Assembly (NCBI GenBank): GCA_036557885.1
Contig: DATBGS010000122.1
Span: 1-64,000 of the forward strand
DNA length: 64,000 bases
Origin: DATBGS01 sp036557885
GTDB taxonomy: Bacteria > Chloroflexota > Ktedonobacteria > Ktedonobacterales > DATBGS01
Direction of reading: 5' to 3'
The number at the start of each line of letters is the position of its first letter. Position 1 is the first letter of the stretch. The notes beneath the pieces were generated by a model. That model was not told the origin of the DNA. It saw nothing but the letters and a program-made list of their open reading frames with translations, and ran no database searches. Of the stretch, positions 60,001 through 64,000 are shown one piece after another. Position numbers and translations under genes: made by a program.

Positions 60001-62319
60001 TGGTTTGGGGCTGCTGGTAACGCCACAAAGCGCCAGGGCCATATCCAGCTTATGTATGCTGGCTCTGTAGGCACATTCCTTCTGAATCTGGGTATTAAGC
60101 CAGTTCGCGCCCATGAGAAGCGTGTTCCCGAAACCATTTTTGCTGCGCCACGCGATGCAGTCATTGGTTTCCTGAGAGGGTTGTTCAGCGCTGATGGGAG
60201 CGTACAGATTGGCCCTTCTGACAAGGGAACATGCAGCGTGCGTCTGGCGACCTCATCAAAAGGGTTAGCACAGGATGTCCAGCAATTGCTCCTCAACTTA
60301 GGCATTGTGAGTGCCATTCGGCTGCGGCGGCAAGCTCAGCTTCGCTTGATGCCCAATTCGGCCCGCGAACTTGCAGAATATAGCGTGCAGGCTCAGTATG
60401 AGGTGATGGTTGATAAGGCAAACCGTGACCGCTTTGCTGAAGTCATCGGCTTCATGCAGGCGAGCAAACAGAGCCGCTTGAAAACATGGATTGCTAATAA
60501 GAAGCGGGTATCGAACTCCGAATCCTTCATCACCAAAGTCGCGGTTATTGAGGATGCTGGCCTGGCAGATGTGTATGATACCACTGAGCCAGTTACTCAC
60601 AGTGTAATTGCAAATGGATTAGTGGTTCACAATTGTGGTGAACAATACCTTGGTCCGTATGATGCGTGCAACCTTGGCTCGATTAACCTGGGGCTGTTTG
60701 TACGCGATGGCAAGGTGGATTACACCGCGCTGGATCAGGCCACACGCCTCTGCACGCGCTTCCTCGATGATGTGATCGAAATTAACCCGTTCCCGCTGCC
60801 AGAGGTGCGCGAGAAAGTCTACGCCAACCGACGCATCGGGCTGGGCGTCATGGGCTGGGCGGAAATGCTCTTTGAGCTTGGCCTGCGCTACGACAGCGAC
60901 GAGGCGATCACGCTGGGCGACGAAGTGATGCGCTTCATTGAGCGCATTTCCACCGAAGAATCCCAGAAAATGGCCGAGGAGCGCGGCGAGTTCCCCAACT
61001 TCTCGCGCAGCATCTATAAAAACGACCCCAGGCTGCGCAACTCCACGCGCACAACGGTGGCGCCCACCGGCTCCATCAGCATCCTGGCAGATTGCTCCTC
61101 TGGCATCGAGCCGATCTTTGCGCTGGCCTTCCAGCATCGTGTCAAGCAGCCCGATGGCTCCTATCGCGTGCTGGATTTCGTCAACCCGTTCTTCCAGCGC
61201 GCGCTGGAAGAGAGCGACATTGCCGATAAAGAGAGCGTGCTGGCGTTTGTGAAGGAGCATGGCGCGCTGCATGGGCATCCGGCGGAGAAACACCCGGCGT
61301 TGCAACGCTTTGTCACGGCGCACGAGATCGCCCCAGAGTGGCACATCAGGATGCAGGCGGCCTTCCAACCAGGCGTTAATAACAGTATCAGCAAAACCGT
61401 GAACCTACCGAACAGTGCTACCAAAGAGGATGTAGAGCGCGCCTATATGCTGGCGTGGGATTTGGGCTGCCTGGGCATCACCATCTTCCGCGACGGCAGC
61501 AAAGGAGAGCAGGTGCTCAACGTGGGCGTCAAGGCCAGCGACAAGACGCAACAAACCACCACGCCAGCGGGCGCGCAAACCGCGCCCCGCGCAACGGCAG
61601 AGAGCGACCCAGACGTGAAAACCCTGGAGGCTGCTGAGCAGGAAGAGGAACAGCCCGCGCTGCCGGTCAGTCACTTTGGCGATGGCGCCGGGGTGACGGG
61701 CGGCGTCAAGCCGCGCCCGCCCGTCGTCTACGGCTACACCCGCCAGATTCGCGCGCCAGAGGGCAAGGTCAACATCACCCTCAACAGCGATCAGAGCGGG
61801 CTGCTGGAGGTCTTTGTCAATGTGGGCAGGGCGGGCAGCGATATTGCGGCGCTGGCCGAGGCGCTGGGCCGCCTGATCTCGCTGCATCTGCGCGTGGATA
61901 GCCCGCTTTCGCCCAACGACCGCGCCCGCGAAATCGTAGACCAGTTGCGCGGGATTGGTGGCAGCCGCGCCGTTGGCTTTGGCCCCAATCAGATTCGCTC
62001 GCTGCCAGATGCGGTGGCGCGCGCGCTGGAGATACACCTGGAAGACCATCTGGGCCAGGGTCCGTCTGCTTCTGCGCCGACAGCATCCCAGGCACCCGCA
62101 GAGCAGCAGAGAATCATGGAAGCTGAGCCGCCGCCAGCCGCGTCGCCTCACGCGCCCAACGGAACAGCCAATGGCACCAGTGGCGGAACGCTGCTGCCGC
62201 AGGGTGGTTTGGTATCGTATCGGGTGACAGGCAATCTCTGCCCGCAGTGTGGCAGCACCACGCTGGTCTATGAGGAGGGGTGCAAGAAGTGCTACTCCTG
62301 CGGCTACAGTGAGTGCTAG
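57067..62319 (+). CDS. nrdJ: Class II (B12-dependent) ribonucleotide reductase with two inteins
   Basis: A 1750-residue precursor. Removing residues 209-667 and 780-1189 gives an 881-residue reductase that makes dNTPs using adenosylcobalamin. Extein landmarks: FLPNSPTLMNAG and CYVVPVEDSLSGIF near the N-terminus; AVKQGG joined to TRRGANMG; STNP joined to CGEQYLGPYDACNLGSINL, which holds the catalytic-site Cys; APTGSISILADCSSGIEP; and a C-terminal Cys-rich tail CPQCGSTTLVYEEGCKKCYS ending CGYSEC. The first ATG fits the promoter distance, but a GTG at 57142 with GGAG upstream is possible. No activity without splicing of both inteins is expected, since both interrupt the core. Confidence 0.95.
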   Translation: MFQPSMTMVCVIEPRKETQQKGTERVKEQKSGPSAGAKRGGPARKPGKWSESAVRVLNERYVMKDEQGRPTETPDELIWRVARAVASAENRWTEKSGQSADEMAEAFYELMVSRQFLPNSPTLMNAGKGNNLQLSACYVVPVEDSLSGIFGSLKNAALIHQSGGGVGYSFSRLRPKGSIVNSTRGVASGPVSFMRIFDAGTEAVKQGGCVVPETRVATTNGLVQIGTLGPREAEPKSWHPHAQPVTVYTDEGSRTSDEFYYNGVAAIRRLRTTHGYHFAGTLEHRVRVIDQHGAYVWRHLKDVQVGDWVALQKYTYPETTDYRFPPSERIPHFNAKQITIPERPTAELGEFVGYVIGDGCINYHDSQQKLGGRLILAVAHADADVGEQLLRLAKDLFGVTASARTKPNDASTNYFFTSTEVVAWLEHIGVSKPSTLNVRVPEAVFRAGAAFARGFLRGLFTADGTITAEGYPSFCSISRGLVEDVQQLLLALGIPSHVSVTTKRAGAFGTNPIYRLHVITREGLRQFALQIGFMSAAKNARLEAGLKKAWEFNDVIPNQHALVAALYAGPGRGSGPGRSPRGANRSLYRDVQHYLPGVQAPRQLTRSRLQALAEKHAEVRASALAAFLSNGQFYDQIASIEEDESVTVDLSVAQNHTYIANSFVSHNTRRGANMGILRVDHPDIFEFIDCKRDGSITNFNISVAITDEFMRALREDGEYELISPHTKKVVRRVRAREVMDRIVSAAWATGDPGLVFLDRANSSTANPTPEIELLESTNPCLVGETRLSTSTGLRRMDALHASQEAIQVVTDLSVLGLGQVATINGFALRSPQAVAFHDAAPVFQTGKQVPVWRLVTSHGIEVIATPNHRFLTTQGYKRLDELQFEDTLILQGGEGAWSKERTLPKIIYGERSASRLRVKMARGEIELPTEWSAELGEMMGYVLGDGYVRREGASDIVGIAVAQEDQGIADQLQERFNRWFGAAGNATKRQGHIQLMYAGSVGTFLLNLGIKPVRAHEKRVPETIFAAPRDAVIGFLRGLFSADGSVQIGPSDKGTCSVRLATSSKGLAQDVQQLLLNLGIVSAIRLRRQAQLRLMPNSARELAEYSVQAQYEVMVDKANRDRFAEVIGFMQASKQSRLKTWIANKKRVSNSESFITKVAVIEDAGLADVYDTTEPVTHSVIANGLVVHNCGEQYLGPYDACNLGSINLGLFVRDGKVDYTALDQATRLCTRFLDDVIEINPFPLPEVREKVYANRRIGLGVMGWAEMLFELGLRYDSDEAITLGDEVMRFIERISTEESQKMAEERGEFPNFSRSIYKNDPRLRNSTRTTVAPTGSISILADCSSGIEPIFALAFQHRVKQPDGSYRVLDFVNPFFQRALEESDIADKESVLAFVKEHGALHGHPAEKHPALQRFVTAHEIAPEWHIRMQAAFQPGVNNSISKTVNLPNSATKEDVERAYMLAWDLGCLGITIFRDGSKGEQVLNVGVKASDKTQQTTTPAGAQTAPRATAESDPDVKTLEAAEQEEEQPALPVSHFGDGAGVTGGVKPRPPVVYGYTRQIRAPEGKVNITLNSDQSGLLEVFVNVGRAGSDIAALAEALGRLISLHLRVDSPLSPNDRAREIVDQLRGIGGSRAVGFGPNQIRSLPDAVARALEIHLEDHLGQGPSASAPTASQAPAEQQRIMEAEPPPAASPHAPNGTANGTSGGTLLPQGGLVSYRVTGNLCPQCGSTTLVYEEGCKKCYSCGYSEC
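57691..59067 (+). mobile_element. Intein 1 of NrdJ (LAGLIDADG, 459 residues)
   Basis: It begins with Cys209 (CVVPETRVATTNG) and ends with Ser-His-Asn667; the +1 extein residue is Thr668. Splicing block B is GTLEHR (TxxH) and block F-G is SVAQNHTYIANSFVSHN. The homing endonuclease shows two dodecapeptides, LGEFVGYVIGDGCI (348-361) and FLRGLFTADGTI (455-466), with both acidic residues kept. All splicing residues seem present. Confidence 0.93.
59404..60633 (+). mobile_element. Intein 2 of NrdJ (LAGLIDADG, 410 residues)
   Basis: It begins with Cys780 (CLVGETRLSTSTG) and ends with Val-His-Asn1189; the +1 extein residue is Cys1190 of CGEQY. Block B is TPNHRFLTTQG. The dodecapeptides are LGEMMGYVLGDGYV (about 935-948) and FLRGLFSADGSV (about 1035-1046). 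Codon third positions look less GC-rich than in the exteins, consistent with later arrival. Confidence 0.93.
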
Positions 62320-62380
62320 CTATCGGCCTTGCTCCCAGCCGCGCAGGTCAGGCGAGGTGAAGCCAGGTTGAAGGACTGGG

Positions 62381-62410
62381 GAGAAGGAACTGGTTTCCTT
62401 CTCTCCTCTT
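62381..62410 (+). terminator. Possible terminator after nrdJ
   Basis: GAGAAGGAA (62381-62389) pairs with TTCCTTCTC (62395-62403) over a short loop, followed by TCCTCTTTG. The U-run is poor. It lies about 60 bp after the stop and just before the next gene. Confidence 0.4.
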
Positions 62411-62428
62411 TGTGGAAAGAAATGTTCT

Positions 62429-62878
62429 ATGTCCACTCTTGAAACGCCAACCATTGATTTTTTAATTCTCGCGGACCATGCCGAAGCCATCAACGGCAAA
62501 ATCTATCTGATGGGCGGCGGCTGGGACGTGCGCGCTGTGCGCGATTTTGCGCAGCCCGTCCCGTTGACGCTGGCGCTGGCCGTCCTGGTGCCCTGGACAG
62601 CCACCAATCAACGCCATCACTTGCGCCTGCGCGTTGAAGATGCCGATGGCCGCCAATTTGCTGAAGTGAAAGGTGAGTTCGTCGCCGGGCGTCCGCCACA
62701 CCTGACAGCAGGCACCACCCAGCGCATTCCACTGGCGTTTCAGCATATTCCGGTGCTTCTGGGTGGGCCAGGGGTCTATGCCATTATTGCCGCGCTCAAT
62801 GACCAGGACCAGAAGCGCACAACATTTACCGCAGTGGCGGCGTCTCTTGAGGGGACGAGCGGCCAGCCAACTTCGTAA
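62429..62878 (+). CDS. DUF6941-like protein
   Basis: A 149-residue protein with the pattern of the DUF6941 family: IDFLILADHAEAINGKIYLM at the start (about 9-28), followed by GGGWD, then strands LTLALAVLVPW and HHLRLRVEDADG. A beta-sandwich-like small protein with no enzymatic motif. The family assignment is from memory of the opening motif. The deoxynucleoside kinase gene starts 13 bp after it. Confidence 0.6.
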   Translation: MSTLETPTIDFLILADHAEAINGKIYLMGGGWDVRAVRDFAQPVPLTLALAVLVPWTATNQRHHLRLRVEDADGRQFAEVKGEFVAGRPPHLTAGTTQRIPLAFQHIPVLLGGPGVYAIIAALNDQDQKRTTFTAVAASLEGTSGQPTS

Positions 62879-62891
62879 GGAGAGCAGCAGC

Positions 62892-63614
62892 ATGTATCAG
62901 CAACCATCTCACCAGGGGCTGGTGGGCGCGCGTTCGGCGGCCCCAGCAGTGGAGCGCGGGGTCTTTCTGGCGGTGGCAGGCAATCTGGGCGTGGGCAAGA
63001 CGACCCTGGTAGAGATTCTCACCCGCGCCTTTGGCTTTGAGCCGCATTATGAATGGGTGGAGGAGAACCCCTACCTGGCGCGCTTCTACGCCGATATGCG
63101 CGCCTGGGCTTTTCACTCGCAGTTGTTCTTTCTGGTCAAACGCGCCGAGCAGCATCGCGGCCTCGTCTCCAACCCAACGACAGCGGTGCAGGACCGCACC
63201 ATCTACGAAGACGCCGAAATCTGGGCCAGAAATCTCTATGATCGCGGTCAAATTGCCGATGAGGATTTTCAACTCTACTCTGATCTCTATCAGGAACTCT
63301 GCCAGGGATTGCAGCCGCCCGATCTGGTGCTCTATCTCGCGGCCTCTACCAAAACGCTGCAACAGCGTATCGCCACGCGCGGGCGCGACTTTGAGGCGCA
63401 GATCGAGCCGCAGTACGTGGAACGCCTCAATGAGCGCTATGAAGCCTGGGCCGCGCAATTTGATCGCTGCCCGCTGATTCGTCTGGAGACGGATGCCCTT
63501 GATCTGGTGCGCTCGCCGCAAGACCGCGTAGAAGTGCTGGAACTGCTGCGCCGCCAGTTGAGCGCCTTGCGCCCGGAGCGAACCTGGCCGCCTCTGGTGC
63601 TGCCAGAAGCATAA
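62892..63614 (+). CDS. Deoxynucleoside kinase
   Basis: A 240-residue dNK-family salvage kinase (deoxyadenosine/deoxyguanosine type). P-loop VAGNLGVGKTTLVEIL (about 28-43), substrate Glu in YEWVEENPYL, the DR motif VQDRTIYEDAEIWARNL and the LID-like RIATRGRDFE are present. GGAGAG before ATG; the in-frame upstream extension overlaps another gene and is rejected. Together with nrdJ it feeds the dNTP pool. Confidence 0.9.
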   Translation: MYQQPSHQGLVGARSAAPAVERGVFLAVAGNLGVGKTTLVEILTRAFGFEPHYEWVEENPYLARFYADMRAWAFHSQLFFLVKRAEQHRGLVSNPTTAVQDRTIYEDAEIWARNLYDRGQIADEDFQLYSDLYQELCQGLQPPDLVLYLAASTKTLQQRIATRGRDFEAQIEPQYVERLNERYEAWAAQFDRCPLIRLETDALDLVRSPQDRVEVLELLRRQLSALRPERTWPPLVLPEA

Positions 63615-63665
63615 ACCTGCTCTCAAAAAGCGAGCGCATTGCGTGAGAAAGGCAAATTTTCCCTC

Positions 63666-63693
63666 TTGTCTCTCTTGTATGGCGTGTTATAGT
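63666..63693 (+). promoter_or_regulatory. Promoter of the partial PAS-like gene
   Basis: TTGTCT (63666-63671), 16-bp spacer, TATAGT (63688-63693), about 75 bp before the ATG of the last gene. Confidence 0.55.
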
Positions 63694-63768
63694 GTACGTG
63701 GCCTGCCACGTGCTCCCAATCATCAGCAACAGCATTCAACCCGATTGTGCGCCTGAAGGGGTGAAGAT

Positions 63769-64000
63769 ATGCAACCAGTCCCTCCTGGACTTTCCGCTGA
63801 GTGCCCGCCTGCCCTGCTGGAGCAGGTGGATGGCCTTGAGCGGCTGGCCGGGGCAGGGGACGAAGGGTTGGTGGTCGTGGACCGGACGGGGCGCTGCGTG
63901 CTCGTCAATGCCCTGGCCCGCGCGCTCTGCCACGCAGCGCCCGATACACCAGCAACGCTCAGCGCCTATCTGGAGCAGCTCCGTAAACGCGGGCGATTGT
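63769..64000 (+). CDS. PAS-like sensor protein, N-terminal part only
   Basis: Open reading frame of 77 complete codons, cut by the window end. GAAGGGG lies a few bases before the ATG. Residues 29-55 (GDEGLVVVDRTGRCVLVNAL) have the typical look of a PAS domain start. The whole gene could be a histidine kinase, a diguanylate cyclase or a PAS regulator; the visible part cannot decide. Confidence 0.6.
   Translation, partial: MQPVPPGLSAECPPALLEQVDGLERLAGAGDEGLVVVDRTGRCVLVNALARALCHAAPDTPATLSAYLEQLRKRGRL

Noticed and set aside
1..64000. CRISPR array
   Set aside because: No series of evenly spaced repeats of 25-40 bp occurs; the only tandem repeats are three 12-nt units near 43650.

Overview
The window is a GC-rich bacterial chromosomal segment (roughly 60% GC by eye) with about 48 genes, one tRNA and no rRNA or CRISPR. 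The best fit is the phylum Chloroflexota, possibly class Ktedonobacteria. The main reasons are a cluster of giant 'Chlor_Arch_YYY' (DUF2298) and Agl23-type membrane proteins, which are families known from Chloroflexi and archaea, and a class II (B12-dependent) ribonucleotide reductase. Many hypothetical membrane proteins with zinc-ribbon or proline-rich ends fit too. The assignment is inferred from gene content and was not tested by any search.

Layout. 0-4.6 kb: a multi-TM histidine kinase, a tRNA-Arg(GCG) with its own promoter, and a large serine recombinase with a divergent excisionase-like gene packed against the tRNA. 4.8-12.1 kb: clpC, a DinB-fold protein, an Rpn-like nuclease with an unknown partner, a repeat-rich gap with a possible attenuator, a tiny membrane protein, mscL with an added zinc ribbon, and a SIS-domain protein. 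12.3-23.2 kb: three consecutive giant membrane proteins (GT39-YYY fusion, YYY, Agl23-like), with MITE-like palindromic elements inside and between them. 23.3-29.5 kb: a cyclase-family protein, RNase III, two paralogous membrane proteins, an apparently solitary N6-adenine DNA methylase, and the B12-binding subunit of an acyl-CoA mutase followed by MeaB.

29.6-39.4 kb is the most distinctive block. A protein with two DnaJ-type zinc clusters faces a minus-strand series of genes: a J-domain/vWA protein, a PP2C phosphatase fused to a degenerate kinase domain, a Ser/Thr kinase with an eight-repeat PQQ propeller, and a TPR protein. The vWA + PP2C + kinase combination resembles the TerY-phosphorylation triads, and here it is joined to chaperone modules.

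39.6-56.9 kb is mostly housekeeping and accessory metabolism: DUF488, alpha/beta hydrolase, YbdK-type ligase, metallophosphoesterase, MFS pump with divergent MerR regulator, beta-hydroxyacid dehydrogenase, thioesterase, WYL regulator, prenyltransferase-fold protein, two methyltransferases, site-2 protease, TsaC/Sua5, CinA and a membrane-anchored Mrr-like nuclease. 57.0-64.0 kb: nrdJ interrupted by two LAGLIDADG inteins at conserved sites, a DUF6941-like protein, a deoxynucleoside kinase (dNTP supply, like nrdJ), and the start of a PAS-like protein cut by the window edge.
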